Assembly: GCA_910577935.1 (NCBI GenBank)
Contig: CAJTOT010000015.1
Coordinates: 1-64,000 of the forward strand
Source: an uncultured Hungatella sp.
Lineage (GTDB): Bacteria; Bacillota; Clostridia; Lachnospirales; Lachnospiraceae
Reading direction: 5' to 3'
DNA: 64,000 bases
Shown in pieces: positions 50,351-59,587 of the stretch. Each line of letters begins with the position of its first letter. Position 1 is the stretch's first letter. The translations under genes were made by a program, and so were the position numbers. The notes under the pieces were generated by a model. That model saw nothing but the letters and a program-made list of their open reading frames with translations. It was not told the origin of the DNA and did not search any database.

Positions 50351-53300
50351 ATGGAGAAAAGCAGAATGCGTCCTGTAACAGCCGGGAAAAGCGTTAGAAT
50401 GAGTTTCTCGAGGCAGAAGGAAGTCCTTGAGATGCCGAATCTGATAGAGATCCAGAAAGACTCCTATCAGTGGTTCCTTGATGAAGGTTTGAAGGAAGTC
50501 TTTCGGGACATTTCTCCAATCTCGGATTTCGCAGGCCACTTGAGTCTGGAGTTTGTTGATTTTACGCTATGTAGAGATGATATCAAGTATACCATTGAAG
50601 AATGCAAAGAGCGTGACGCTACCTACGCGGCGCCTCTTAAGGTACGCGTGAGGCTTTGCAATAAGGACAAAGACGAGATCAATGAACACGAGATCTTTAT
50701 GGGCGACCTTCCGCTTATGACAGATACAGGCTCCTTTGTTATCAACGGAGCAGAACGTGTCATTGTCAGCCAGTTAGTACGTTCCCCAGGTATTTATTAC
50801 GGCATCGGACATGATAAGATCGGCAAGGAGTTATATACCTGCACGGTGATCCCCAACCGAGGTGCATGGCTGGAGTATGAGACAGACTCCAACGACATCT
50901 TTTATGTCCGCGTCGACAGAACAAGAAAAGTGCCGGTTACAGTGCTGATCCGCGCCCTGGGATACGGAACCAACGCCGAGATCCTGGACGTGTTCGGAGA
51001 GGAACCCAAGCTTCTTGCCAGCTTCGGCAAGGATGTGTCGGACAGCTATGAAGACGGCCTTTTGGAATTATATAAGAAGATCCGCCCGGGCGAGCCGCTG
51101 TCTGTGGACAGCGCAAAGAGTCTGCTGGACAGCATGTTTTTTGATCCGAGAAGATACGACCTGGCAAAAGTAGGCCGTTATAAATTCAACAAAAAGCTGG
51201 CGTTTAAGAACCGCCTTGCCGGACACACCCTGGCAGAAGATGTGGTGGATAAGACCACGGGAGAAATTCTGGCCGAAGCGGGAACCACACTGGATAAGCA
51301 GCTGGCAGAGGACATACAGAATGCCGGCGTTCCTTTTGTGTGGATTCAGGGCGTGGAGCGGAACGTGAAAATCCTCTCCAACATGATGGTGGATCTGAAG
51401 CAGTACGTGACCTTTGACCCCGCCCGGGCAGGGATCACAGAGTTAGTATATTATCCCGCGCTCCAGAATATCCTGGCAGAATTTGGGGACGACGAGGCAG
51501 AGCTGAAAGCGGCTGTCCGCAGGAACGCGGCCGAGCTGGTTCCGAAGCACATCACTAAAGAAGACATTTTCGCGTCTATTAATTATAATATGCACCTGGA
51601 AGAGCAGATCGGCACCGCCGACGATATCGACCACCTGGGCAACCGGCGCATCCGCGCGGTGGGAGAGCTTCTGCAGAACCAGTACCGCATCGGCCTGTCC
51701 CGTATGGAGAGGGTGGTGCGGGAGCGAATGACCACCCAGGATATGGACGGCATCACGCCCCAGTCCCTGATCAATATCAAGCCGGTGACGGCGGCGGTGA
51801 AGGAGTTCTTCGGAAGCTCCCAGCTGTCCCAGTTCATGGACCAGAACAATCCTCTCGCGGAGCTGACCCACAAGAGGCGTCTCTCCGCCCTGGGTCCCGG
51901 CGGTCTCTCCAGAGAGAGAGCCGGATTCGAGGTCCGGGACGTTCACTATACCCACTACGGGCGCATGTGTCCCATCGAGACCCCTGAGGGTCCCAACATC
52001 GGCCTGATCAACTCACTTGCCACCTACGCCAGAGTGAATCAGTACGGGTTTGTGGAGGCGCCTTACCGCATTGTTGACAAGTCAGACCCGGCCAGCCCCA
52101 GGGTGACCGACGAGGTGGTGTATCTGACCGCGGACGAGGAGGATAACTTTGTCGTGGCTCAGGCGAACACCCCTCTGGACGAGGAGGGCCATTTCGTCAA
52201 CAGCAACGTGGCGGGCCGTTACAGGGAGGAGACCTCCGAGTTCCAGAAGAAGAACGTGGACCTCATGGACGTGTCGCCTAAGATGGTGTTCTCCGTGGCC
52301 ACCTCCATGATTCCCTTCCTGGAGAACGACGACGCCAACCGGGCCCTCATGGGTTCCAACATGCAGCGTCAGGCCGTGCCCCTTCTCACCACGGAGGCTC
52401 CGGTGGTGGGAACGGGTATGGAGGCCAAGGCTGCGGTGGACTCCGGCGTCTGTGTGGTTGCCAGGAACGCGGGGGTGGTGGAGCGCTCCGCATCCAACGA
52501 GATCATCATCAAGAGAGATTCCGACGGAAACAAAGACGTGTACCATCTGACCAAGTTTAAGAGAAGCAACCAGTCCAACTGCTACAACCAGAAACCCATT
52601 GTCTACAAGGGAAACCATGTGGAGGCAGGCGAGGTCATCGCGGACGGTCCCTCCACCCAGAACGGGGAGATCGCCCTGGGCAAGAACCCGCTCATCGGTT
52701 TTATGACATGGGAGGGCTACAACTACGAGGACGCGGTTCTTCTCAGCGAGAGACTGGTACAAGACGACGTGTACACCTCCGTCCACATAGAAGAATACGA
52801 GGCGGAAGCCAGAGATACCAAGCTGGGGCCGGAGGAGATAACCCGAGATGTTCCCGGCGTGGGCGAGGATGCCCTCAAGGACCTTGACGAGAGAGGAATT
52901 ATCCGCATCGGGGCGGAGGTCCGCGCAGGCGATATCCTGGTGGGCAAGGTGACCCCAAAGGGAGAGACGGAACTGACCGCGGAGGAGAGGCTGCTCCGCG
53001 CCATCTTCGGCGAGAAGGCCAGGGAGGTGAGAGACACCTCCTTAAAGGTTCCCCACGGCGCTTACGGCATCATCGTGGATGCCAAAGTGTTTACCAGGGA
53101 GAACGGGGATGAGCTTTCTCCCGGCGTGAACCAGACGGTGCGCATCTATATCGCCCAGAAGAGGAAGATCTCCGTGGGCGACAAGATGGCCGGACGCCAC
53201 GGCAACAAGGGTGTTGTGTCCAGAGTGCTCCCCGTGGAGGATATGCCCTTCCTTCCCAACGGGCGTCCCCTGGATATCGTGCTTAACCCTCTGGGCGTGC

Positions 53301-54220
53301 CTTCCCGTATGAACATCGGACAGGTGCTGGAGATCCACTTGAGCCTGGCAGCCAAGGCCCTTGGCTTCAACATCGCCACCCCTGTATTCGACGGCGCCAA
53401 CGAGATCGATATCATGGACACATTGGATGTGGCCAACGATTATGTCAATAGCTCCTGGGAGGAATTCCGGGATAAATATAGAGATACACTGAAGCCTGAT
53501 GTGATAGAGTACCTGGGAGAGCATTTGGAGCACAGGGAACTGTGGAAGGGCGTGCCCTTAAGCCGGGACGGCAAGGTGAGGCTGAGAGACGGAAGGACGG
53601 GAGAGTATTTTGACAGTCCCGTAACCATCGGCCACATGCACTATCTGAAACTTCACCACCTGGTTGACGACAAGATCCATGCCCGCTCAACCGGACCATA
53701 TGCGCTGGTGACCCAGCAGCCTCTGGGCGGCAAGGCCCAGTTCGGCGGACAGCGTTTCGGCGAGATGGAGGTGTGGGCCCTGGAGGCCTACGGCGCTTCC
53801 TACACGCTGCAGGAGATCCTGACGGTGAAGTCCGACGATGTCACCGGGCGCGTGAAGACTTACGAGGCCATTATCAAGGGCGAGAATATTCCGGAACCGG
53901 GAATTCCCGAGTCCTTCAAGGTGCTTTTGAAGGAGCTTCAGTCCCTTGGATTGGATGTGAGAGTCTTGAGAGACGACAACACGGAAGTGGAGCTGACGGA
54001 GAATATTGATTATAGCGATACCGATCTCCGGTCCATCATCGAAGGAGAGAGACGCTTTGGCGGCCAGGAAGAGTCGCTGGGCAGTTATGGCTACCAGAAG
54101 CAGGAGTTCAGAGACGGAGAACTGGTAGGCGTGGAGGAAGAAGACGAGGATGAGGGAGACCGCATCGCTGAGGAGATGTTCGGTGATTTCGACTCTTCCT
54201 ATGATGATGAAGAAGAATAG
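50351..54220 (+). CDS. rpoB: RNA polymerase beta subunit
   Basis: Protein of 1289 residues, full length for Clostridia. It starts with the family pattern SVRMSFSRQKEVLEMPNLIE. The rifampicin region reads FFGSSQLSQFMDQNNPLAEL and THKRRLSALGPGGL, which looks wild-type and sensitive. The catalytic-centre stretch VSVGDKMAGRHGNKGV-like (here ISVGDKMAGRHGNKG) and LGGKAQFGGQRFGEMEVWAL near the C-terminus are intact. It ends with an acidic tail. rpoC follows after 15 bases. The neighbour upstream is a divergent gene, not the ribosomal-protein cluster. Confidence 0.98.
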   Translation: MEKSRMRPVTAGKSVRMSFSRQKEVLEMPNLIEIQKDSYQWFLDEGLKEVFRDISPISDFAGHLSLEFVDFTLCRDDIKYTIEECKERDATYAAPLKVRVRLCNKDKDEINEHEIFMGDLPLMTDTGSFVINGAERVIVSQLVRSPGIYYGIGHDKIGKELYTCTVIPNRGAWLEYETDSNDIFYVRVDRTRKVPVTVLIRALGYGTNAEILDVFGEEPKLLASFGKDVSDSYEDGLLELYKKIRPGEPLSVDSAKSLLDSMFFDPRRYDLAKVGRYKFNKKLAFKNRLAGHTLAEDVVDKTTGEILAEAGTTLDKQLAEDIQNAGVPFVWIQGVERNVKILSNMMVDLKQYVTFDPARAGITELVYYPALQNILAEFGDDEAELKAAVRRNAAELVPKHITKEDIFASINYNMHLEEQIGTADDIDHLGNRRIRAVGELLQNQYRIGLSRMERVVRERMTTQDMDGITPQSLINIKPVTAAVKEFFGSSQLSQFMDQNNPLAELTHKRRLSALGPGGLSRERAGFEVRDVHYTHYGRMCPIETPEGPNIGLINSLATYARVNQYGFVEAPYRIVDKSDPASPRVTDEVVYLTADEEDNFVVAQANTPLDEEGHFVNSNVAGRYREETSEFQKKNVDLMDVSPKMVFSVATSMIPFLENDDANRALMGSNMQRQAVPLLTTEAPVVGTGMEAKAAVDSGVCVVARNAGVVERSASNEIIIKRDSDGNKDVYHLTKFKRSNQSNCYNQKPIVYKGNHVEAGEVIADGPSTQNGEIALGKNPLIGFMTWEGYNYEDAVLLSERLVQDDVYTSVHIEEYEAEARDTKLGPEEITRDVPGVGEDALKDLDERGIIRIGAEVRAGDILVGKVTPKGETELTAEERLLRAIFGEKAREVRDTSLKVPHGAYGIIVDAKVFTRENGDELSPGVNQTVRIYIAQKRKISVGDKMAGRHGNKGVVSRVLPVEDMPFLPNGRPLDIVLNPLGVPSRMNIGQVLEIHLSLAAKALGFNIATPVFDGANEIDIMDTLDVANDYVNSSWEEFRDKYRDTLKPDVIEYLGEHLEHRELWKGVPLSRDGKVRLRDGRTGEYFDSPVTIGHMHYLKLHHLVDDKIHARSTGPYALVTQQPLGGKAQFGGQRFGEMEVWALEAYGASYTLQEILTVKSDDVTGRVKTYEAIIKGENIPEPGIPESFKVLLKELQSLGLDVRVLRDDNTEVELTENIDYSDTDLRSIIEGERRFGGQEESLGSYGYQKQEFRDGELVGVEEEDEDEGDRIAEEMFGDFDSSYDDEEE

Positions 54221-54235
54221 AAGGGAGTGCCGCTC

Positions 54236-57200
54236 ATGCCAGAGACAAACGAAACTTATCAACCGTTGACATTTGATGCAATCAAGATTGGTCTGGCCTC
54301 TCCGGAGAAGATCCTGGAGTGGTCTCACGGCGAAGTGAAGAAGCCGGAGACTATCAACTACAGAACTTTAAAGCCGGAGAAAGACGGCCTCTACTGCGAG
54401 AGAATCTTTGGCCCCAGCAAGGACTGGGAGTGCCACTGCGGCAAATATAAAAAGATCCGGTACAAAGGCGTCATCTGCGACCGGTGCGGCGTGGAAGTCA
54501 CCAAGTCCAGTGTCCGCAGGGAGCGGACGGGGCACATCGCCCTGGCGGCGCCGGTGTCCCACATCTGGTATTTTAAGGGAATCCCCAGCCGGATGGGCCT
54601 GATATTGGATATCTCTCCCAGAGTGCTGGAGAAGGTGCTTTATTTCGCCTCCTACATCGTGCTGGATCCAGGAACCACTTCCCTCCAGTATAAGCAGGTG
54701 CTCTCGGAGAAAGAGTACAGAGAAGAAGTGGAAAAATACGGCTACGGCGCGTTCCGGGTGGGAATGGGGGCCGAGGCTGTCCAGGAGCTTCTCCAGGCAA
54801 TCGACCTTGAGAAGGATTCGGAAGAGCTCCGCAAGGGCTTAAAGGACGCCACCGGTCAGAAGAGGGCCAGAATCATCAAGCGTCTGGAAGTGGTGGACGC
54901 GTTCCGCAATTCCGGCAACAAGCCGGAGTGGATGATCATGACGGTGATCCCGGTGATTCCGCCGGATATCCGTCCCATGGTACAGCTGGACGGCGGCAGG
55001 TTCGCCACCTCCGACTTAAACGATTTATACAGAAGAATTATCAACAGAAACAACCGTCTCGCCAGACTTCTGGAGCTGGGAGCTCCTGACATCATCGTCC
55101 GCAACGAGAAGCGCATGCTCCAGGAGGCGGTGGACGCTCTCATCGACAACGGCAGGCGGGGAAGACCCGTGACGGGTCCAGGCAACCGCGCCCTCAAGTC
55201 CCTGTCCGACATGCTCAAGGGCAAGCAGGGACGTTTCCGCCAGAACCTTCTGGGAAAACGTGTGGACTATTCCGGCCGTTCCGTTATCGTGGTGGGACCG
55301 GAGTTAAAGATATACCAGTGCGGTCTGCCCAAGGAGATGGCCATCGAGCTGTTCAAGCCTTTCGTCATGAAGGAGCTTGTGTCCAACGGGTCTGCCCACA
55401 ATATCAAGAATGCCAAGAAGATGGTGGAGCGTCTCCAGGAGGAAGTGTGGGATGTGCTGGAGGAGGTAATCAAGGAGCATCCGGTTATGCTCAACCGGGC
55501 GCCTACGCTGCACAGGCTGGGAATCCAGGCTTTTGAGCCTATCCTGGTGGAGGGCAAGGCCATCAAGCTGCACCCGCTGGTGTGTACGGCTTTTAACGCC
55601 GACTTTGACGGAGACCAGATGGCTGTCCATCTTCCCCTCTCCGTGGAGGCCCAGGCGGAGTGCCGGTTCCTCCTCTTGTCGCCAAACAACCTGCTGAAGC
55701 CTTCCGACGGCGGCCCTGTGGCTGTTCCGTCCCAGGATATGGTTCTGGGCATCTACTACCTTACCCAGGAGAGGCCGGGGGCCGAGGGAGAGGGCATGTG
55801 CTTCAAGAGCCCCAACGAGGCCATACTCGCCTACGAGAACGGCGCCGTGACCCTCCACTCCAGAGTGAAGGTGAGAGTGGAGAAGAAGATGGCCGACGGC
55901 GAGGTGAAGACAGGCGTTATCGAGTCCACGGTGGGACGGTTTATTTTCAACGAGATCATTCCCCAGGACTTGGGATTCGTGGACAGGAGCATTCCCGGCA
56001 ACGAGCTGCTTCTGGAGGTGGATTTCCATGTGGGAAAGAAGCAGTGCAAGCAGATTCTGGAGAAGGTCATCAACGTTCACGGAGCTACCCAGACTGCCGT
56101 GACCTTAGACGACATCAAGTCCATCGGCTACAAGTATTCCACCAGGGCCGCCATGACCGTGTCCATCTCAGACATGACCGTGCCGCCCACCAAGCCTAAA
56201 CTCATCGCCGACGCCCAGGAGACGGTGGACAGGATCGCCAAGAACTTCCGCCGCGGTCTGATCACGGAGGAGGAGCGGTACAAAGAGGTTATCGAGACAT
56301 GGAAGACCACCGACGACCAGCTGACCCACGACCTGCTCACAGGTCTTGACAAATACAACAACATTTTCATGATGGCCGACTCCGGCGCCCGCGGTTCTGA
56401 CAAGCAGATCAAACAGCTGGCGGGCATGCGCGGGCTGATGGCGGATACCACGGGACACACCATTGAGCTGCCCATCAAGTCCAACTTCCGGGAGGGACTG
56501 GACGTACTGGAGTACTTCATCTCCGCCCACGGGGCCAGAAAGGGACTGTCCGACACGGCTCTGCGTACAGCCGACTCCGGTTACCTGACACGCCGTCTGG
56601 TGGACGTGTCCCAGGACGTGATTATCCGGGAGGTGGACTGCTGTGAGGGCAAGGATATCCCTTATATGGAGATCAAGGCGTTTATGGAAGGGCAGGAGAC
56701 CATCGAGAACCTGGAGGAGAGGCTGACAGGAAGATATATCGCCGAGACCATTACGGACCCGGACACAGGGGAAGTGGTGGTGAAGGAAAACCACATGTGT
56801 ACGCCAAAGCGGGCAAAGGCCGTCATCCAGGTGCTTCAGAAGCTGGGAAGGGAGAGCGTCAAGATCCGCACTGTACTCAGCTGTAAGTCCCACATCGGCG
56901 TCTGCGCCAAGTGCTATGGCTCCAACATGGCCACAGGCCAGGCGGTTCAGGTGGGCGAGGCCGTAGGCATCATTGCCGCCCAGTCCATCGGCGAACCGGG
57001 AACCCAGCTGACTATGCGTACCTTCCACACCGGCGGCGTGGCCGGCGGCGATATCACTCAGGGTCTTCCCCGTGTGGAGGAGCTCTTCGAGGCCAGAAAG
57101 CCCAAGGGTCTCGCCATCATCACCGAGTTTGGCGGAACCGTGACCATCAAGGATACCAAGAAGAAGAGAGAGATCGTGGTCACGGACACGGAGACAGGCA

Positions 57201-57904
57201 ACTCCAAGACCTATCTGATCCCCTACGGTTCCCGCATCAAGGTTCAGGACGGCCAGGTTCTGGAGGCAGGCGACGAGCTGACCGAAGGAAGCGTGAATCC
57301 CCATGATATCCTGAAGATCAAGGGAGTCCGGGCGGTTCAGGATTACATGATCCAGGAGGTCCAGAAGGTTTACCGTCTCCAGGGCGTGGATATCAACGAC
57401 AAGCACATCGAGGTCATCGTGCGCCAGATGCTCAAGAAGGTCAAGGTTGAGGAGAGCGGCGACAGCGATGTCCTCCCCGGCGTGTCCATGAATGTGCTGG
57501 AGTACAACGACATGAACGAGAAGCTTCTTGCCGAGGGAAAAGCCCCGGCAGAGGGCAAACAGGTCATGCTGGGCATCACCAAGGCTTCTTTAGCTACAGA
57601 CTCTTTCCTCTCCGCCGCGTCCTTCCAGGAGACCACCAAGGTTCTCACGGAGGCGGCGATCAACGGGAAGATCGACCACCTCATCGGACTGAAGGAGAAT
57701 GTCCTCATCGGTAAGCTGATTCCCGCCGGAACAGGTATGAAGAGATACCGCTCCGTGAAGCTGGACAGCGACTTGAATATGGATGATGAACTTCTCTTTG
57801 ACGACGGGGACGACGAGATCGGCGAGACAGTGCTTCTTGGCGAGGATATGATAGAGGAAGCCGAGGAAGTGCTGGAGCTGGACGAAGGCGATGAGGAGAT
57901 CTGA
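54236..57904 (+). CDS. rpoC: RNA polymerase beta' subunit
   Basis: Protein of 1222 residues. The N-terminal zinc site is CHCGKYKKIRYKGVICDRCG. The catalytic magnesium motif is NADFDGDQMAVH. The second zinc cluster lies in LSCKSHIGVCAKCYGSNMAT, and the trigger loop/bridge region is GGARGSDKQIKQLAGMRGLM-like (here SGARGSDKQIKQ). I chose the ATG at 54236 after AAGGGAGTGCCGCTC, three codons behind another in-frame start. A highly acidic C-terminus ends the protein. A strong terminator follows. Confidence 0.98.
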   Translation: MPETNETYQPLTFDAIKIGLASPEKILEWSHGEVKKPETINYRTLKPEKDGLYCERIFGPSKDWECHCGKYKKIRYKGVICDRCGVEVTKSSVRRERTGHIALAAPVSHIWYFKGIPSRMGLILDISPRVLEKVLYFASYIVLDPGTTSLQYKQVLSEKEYREEVEKYGYGAFRVGMGAEAVQELLQAIDLEKDSEELRKGLKDATGQKRARIIKRLEVVDAFRNSGNKPEWMIMTVIPVIPPDIRPMVQLDGGRFATSDLNDLYRRIINRNNRLARLLELGAPDIIVRNEKRMLQEAVDALIDNGRRGRPVTGPGNRALKSLSDMLKGKQGRFRQNLLGKRVDYSGRSVIVVGPELKIYQCGLPKEMAIELFKPFVMKELVSNGSAHNIKNAKKMVERLQEEVWDVLEEVIKEHPVMLNRAPTLHRLGIQAFEPILVEGKAIKLHPLVCTAFNADFDGDQMAVHLPLSVEAQAECRFLLLSPNNLLKPSDGGPVAVPSQDMVLGIYYLTQERPGAEGEGMCFKSPNEAILAYENGAVTLHSRVKVRVEKKMADGEVKTGVIESTVGRFIFNEIIPQDLGFVDRSIPGNELLLEVDFHVGKKQCKQILEKVINVHGATQTAVTLDDIKSIGYKYSTRAAMTVSISDMTVPPTKPKLIADAQETVDRIAKNFRRGLITEEERYKEVIETWKTTDDQLTHDLLTGLDKYNNIFMMADSGARGSDKQIKQLAGMRGLMADTTGHTIELPIKSNFREGLDVLEYFISAHGARKGLSDTALRTADSGYLTRRLVDVSQDVIIREVDCCEGKDIPYMEIKAFMEGQETIENLEERLTGRYIAETITDPDTGEVVVKENHMCTPKRAKAVIQVLQKLGRESVKIRTVLSCKSHIGVCAKCYGSNMATGQAVQVGEAVGIIAAQSIGEPGTQLTMRTFHTGGVAGGDITQGLPRVEELFEARKPKGLAIITEFGGTVTIKDTKKKREIVVTDTETGNSKTYLIPYGSRIKVQDGQVLEAGDELTEGSVNPHDILKIKGVRAVQDYMIQEVQKVYRLQGVDINDKHIEVIVRQMLKKVKVEESGDSDVLPGVSMNVLEYNDMNEKLLAEGKAPAEGKQVMLGITKASLATDSFLSAASFQETTKVLTEAAINGKIDHLIGLKENVLIGKLIPAGTGMKRYRSVKLDSDLNMDDELLFDDGDDEIGETVLLGEDMIEEAEEVLELDEGDEEI

Positions 57905-58037
57905 GGATACAGAATATAAGAATGACAAGATGCCGGGATTGCGGGAGCATGAAATGCGGAGCAATCCGTAGGCATCAGGGGGGGCAAAAAACCTTTTGAC
58001 CCCAACATCATGACAATCGAATAAATGGCCGGACTGT

Positions 58038-58091
58038 AAAAGGCGTAAAGTCTCCGCCGGGTTTCCCGGCAGGCGGACTTTGCGCCTTTTT
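58038..58091 (+). terminator. Terminator of rpoBC
   Basis: AAAGGCG-AAAGTC-CCGCC pairs with GGCGG-CTTT-CGCCTTT, with small bulges and a GGGTTTCCC loop region, and ends in a run of five T. It lies about 130 bases after rpoC; the stretch between holds nothing I recognise. Confidence 0.85.
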
Positions 58092-58103
58092 AATAATTGC
58101 CTC

Positions 58104-58132
58104 TTGACAGAGAGCAGACACCGGAATATAAT
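58104..58132 (+). promoter_or_regulatory. Consensus promoter of the Cys-rich small gene
   Basis: TTGACA (58104-58109), a 17-base spacer and TATAAT (58127-58132): both hexamers are perfect. The start codon is at 58206. Confidence 0.85.
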
Positions 58133-58147
58133 TAATCTGTCACAGAA

Positions 58148-58165
58148 AGTTAGCATAAACTAACT
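58148..58165. promoter_or_regulatory. Inverted repeat behind the promoter, possible metal-regulator site
   Basis: AGTTAG and CTAACT flank six bases (CATAAA), about 16 bases after the -10 box. The half-sites recall the GTTAG/CTAAC core of DtxR/IdeR iron operators, although the spacing differs. A regulator bound here would block transcription of the Cys-rich gene. Confidence 0.35.
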
Positions 58166-58205
58166 ACATAAATAGGTTAAATAAATTTTATGGAGGAGAA
58201 TCGTT

Positions 58206-58379
58206 ATGGCCGATATAGTGATTGTGGCAGCGGTAGGCGCTGCGGTGGCGGGGATTCTTTGGAAAAAGGTGAAAGACTATAAGTCGGGAAAGGGGGGATG
58301 CAGCTGCGGAGGGTGCAGCGGATGCGGGGGACACGGCGCCTGCGGCGGCTGCGCCTCCCGGGGAGCGCGACAGAAATAG
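58206..58379 (+). CDS. FeoB-associated Cys-rich membrane protein (57 aa)
   Basis: A short gene with a strong ribosome site (TGGAGGAGAATCGTT). The product has one N-terminal membrane helix (ADIVIVAAVGAAVAGILW), a short basic stretch (KKVKDYKSGKGG), then six cysteines in a Gly-rich pattern (CSCGGC, CGG, CGGC). This is the layout of the FeoB-associated Cys-rich family, small proteins usually encoded next to the ferrous-iron transporter FeoB. Neither feoA nor feoB is in the window, so this is an orphan copy. A perfect promoter and an inverted repeat precede it. A role in iron binding or FeoB assembly is inferred from the family only. Confidence 0.8.
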   Translation: MADIVIVAAVGAAVAGILWKKVKDYKSGKGGCSCGGCSGCGGHGACGGCASRGARQK

Positions 58380-58395
58380 AAACATGAAGTTAAAA

Positions 58396-58437
58396 ACTGC
58401 CGGAGTGGGAAGCTGTAAGCGTTCTCCCTCCGGCAGT
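58396..58437 (-). terminator. Terminator of the LysR-type gene
   Basis: A perfect 10-bp stem, ACTGCCGGAG with CTCCGGCAGT, around a 22-base loop. On the reverse strand it is followed by TTTTTAAC. It may also end the Cys-rich gene from the other side. Confidence 0.7.
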
Positions 58438-58504
58438 GAGTTTCTGCCATATCCTCACCCCTTTTTATGATATCTGTCGGAAGTATGCGCGGCGCTTTTT
58501 CTGT

Positions 58505-59443
58505 CTATAGCGCAGGAAAAACATAGTTGTTCTCGGGGTGCAGCATTTTGTAATTCGCCATTTCGCTGATAAGCATCTGCTTTACAGAGTTATCGTAATG
58601 CTGAATGAATGCATCCATCAGAGGCGTGAAATATTTATTCTTATGGTAACATAGATTTACATAACGTTCCCCGTGGAAATCGGGAATATTTAAAATAATC
58701 AGTTCCGGACTGTGAAAGGCCAGTACAAGGTCCAGCGACAAGAAGGATATGCCCAGATTTTCGCTTGTTGCATTTAATAAGGTCTGAACACTGTAGCTTT
58801 CCCAGATAGGGGTGACCGGAAGGTCATGTTGCTGAAAATATATATTGACTACTTGTCTTGTGAGGGAACCCGGTTCCCGCAATAATAAGTTTTGCCCAGC
58901 CAAATCTTCTGCCACGATGATTTTTTTAGTGGACAGGGGATTATTTTTATGGCAGACGGCCACCACAGGATAGCGTTGTAGTACACGGCTGGAAAGACCG
59001 GGAATATTGGCGACAGTCTCGGCGATAACAAAATCCACGGAATTTTCCATTGCGTGGTGGGACATCATTGTGGCGTCTCCCGTGCAGACGCTGATCCGGG
59101 CGTCTGTATATTTTTTTGAAAAGGACTTGATAATAGAAGGAAGCAGAAGCTTGCCCACGGCAGTTCCGGAGGCGACTCGGATGTGGTTGATGGACTGGCT
59201 GGTCTTGGTCAGAATGTCCCATGAATCCAGCAGGATTCGGGCCTGCTCATAGATCAGCTCGCCAAAAGGGGTGATGTAGAGCTTATGGGAAAGGCGGTCA
59301 AACAGCTTGGTGTCATAGTATTCTTCCAATTCGCGTAAGGCAACGCTGACAGTGGGCTGGGAGATGTGCAGACGTTTTGCCGCTTTCGTAATGGAATTGG
59401 TCTGGTAAATAGCTACAAAAATTTCAACATGCCGCAGGGTCAT
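58505..59443 (-). CDS. LysR-family transcriptional regulator
   Basis: Protein of 312 residues. The N-terminal winged helix (MTLRHVEIFVAIYQTNSITK, then AAKRLHISQPTVSVALRELE) is followed by a two-lobed substrate-binding domain (about residues 90-300). AAAGGAGGAATCTATC precedes the ATG on the reverse strand. It is divergent from the permease gene, with repeated AACATAG half-sites in between, so it probably activates the transport/hydantoinase operon in response to its substrate. The ligand is not predictable. Confidence 0.92.
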   Translation of the reverse strand: MTLRHVEIFVAIYQTNSITKAAKRLHISQPTVSVALRELEEYYDTKLFDRLSHKLYITPFGELIYEQARILLDSWDILTKTSQSINHIRVASGTAVGKLLLPSIIKSFSKKYTDARISVCTGDATMMSHHAMENSVDFVIAETVANIPGLSSRVLQRYPVVAVCHKNNPLSTKKIIVAEDLAGQNLLLREPGSLTRQVVNIYFQQHDLPVTPIWESYSVQTLLNATSENLGISFLSLDLVLAFHSPELIILNIPDFHGERYVNLCYHKNKYFTPLMDAFIQHYDNSVKQMLISEMANYKMLHPENNYVFPAL

Positions 59444-59461
59444 GATAGATTCCTCCTTTTG

Positions 59462-59499
59462 AACATAGTTATTTCCCTATGTTAATTATTATAACATAG
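59462..59499. promoter_or_regulatory. Operator cluster for the LysR-type regulator
   Basis: Three copies of AACATAG or its complement lie at 59462-59468, 59477-59483 (CTATGTT) and 59493-59499. CTATGTTA-ATTATTA-TAACATAG is a perfect 8-bp inverted repeat with a 7-base spacer and contains the T-N11-A spacing typical of LysR sites. It occupies the 144-bp gap between the divergent genes. Confidence 0.65.
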
Positions 59500-59587
59500 T
59501 ATTTTACAAAAGAAAATCATCCATGCTACAATACAAATACAAAGATTAAGCTTGATCAAAAAATACAAAAGGAAAGAAGGAGACAAT

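Noticed and set aside
51781..52020. Rifampicin-resistance change in rpoB
   Set aside because: The cluster I region reads as wild type for Clostridia; the Ala in NPLAEL is common in the group and not a known resistance change.
56168..57406. 412-codon reverse frame opposite rpoC, and similar ones opposite rpoB, mobA and sipL
   Set aside because: They lie wholly inside strongly conserved forward genes and lack start signals; long antisense frames are common in GC-rich codon usage.
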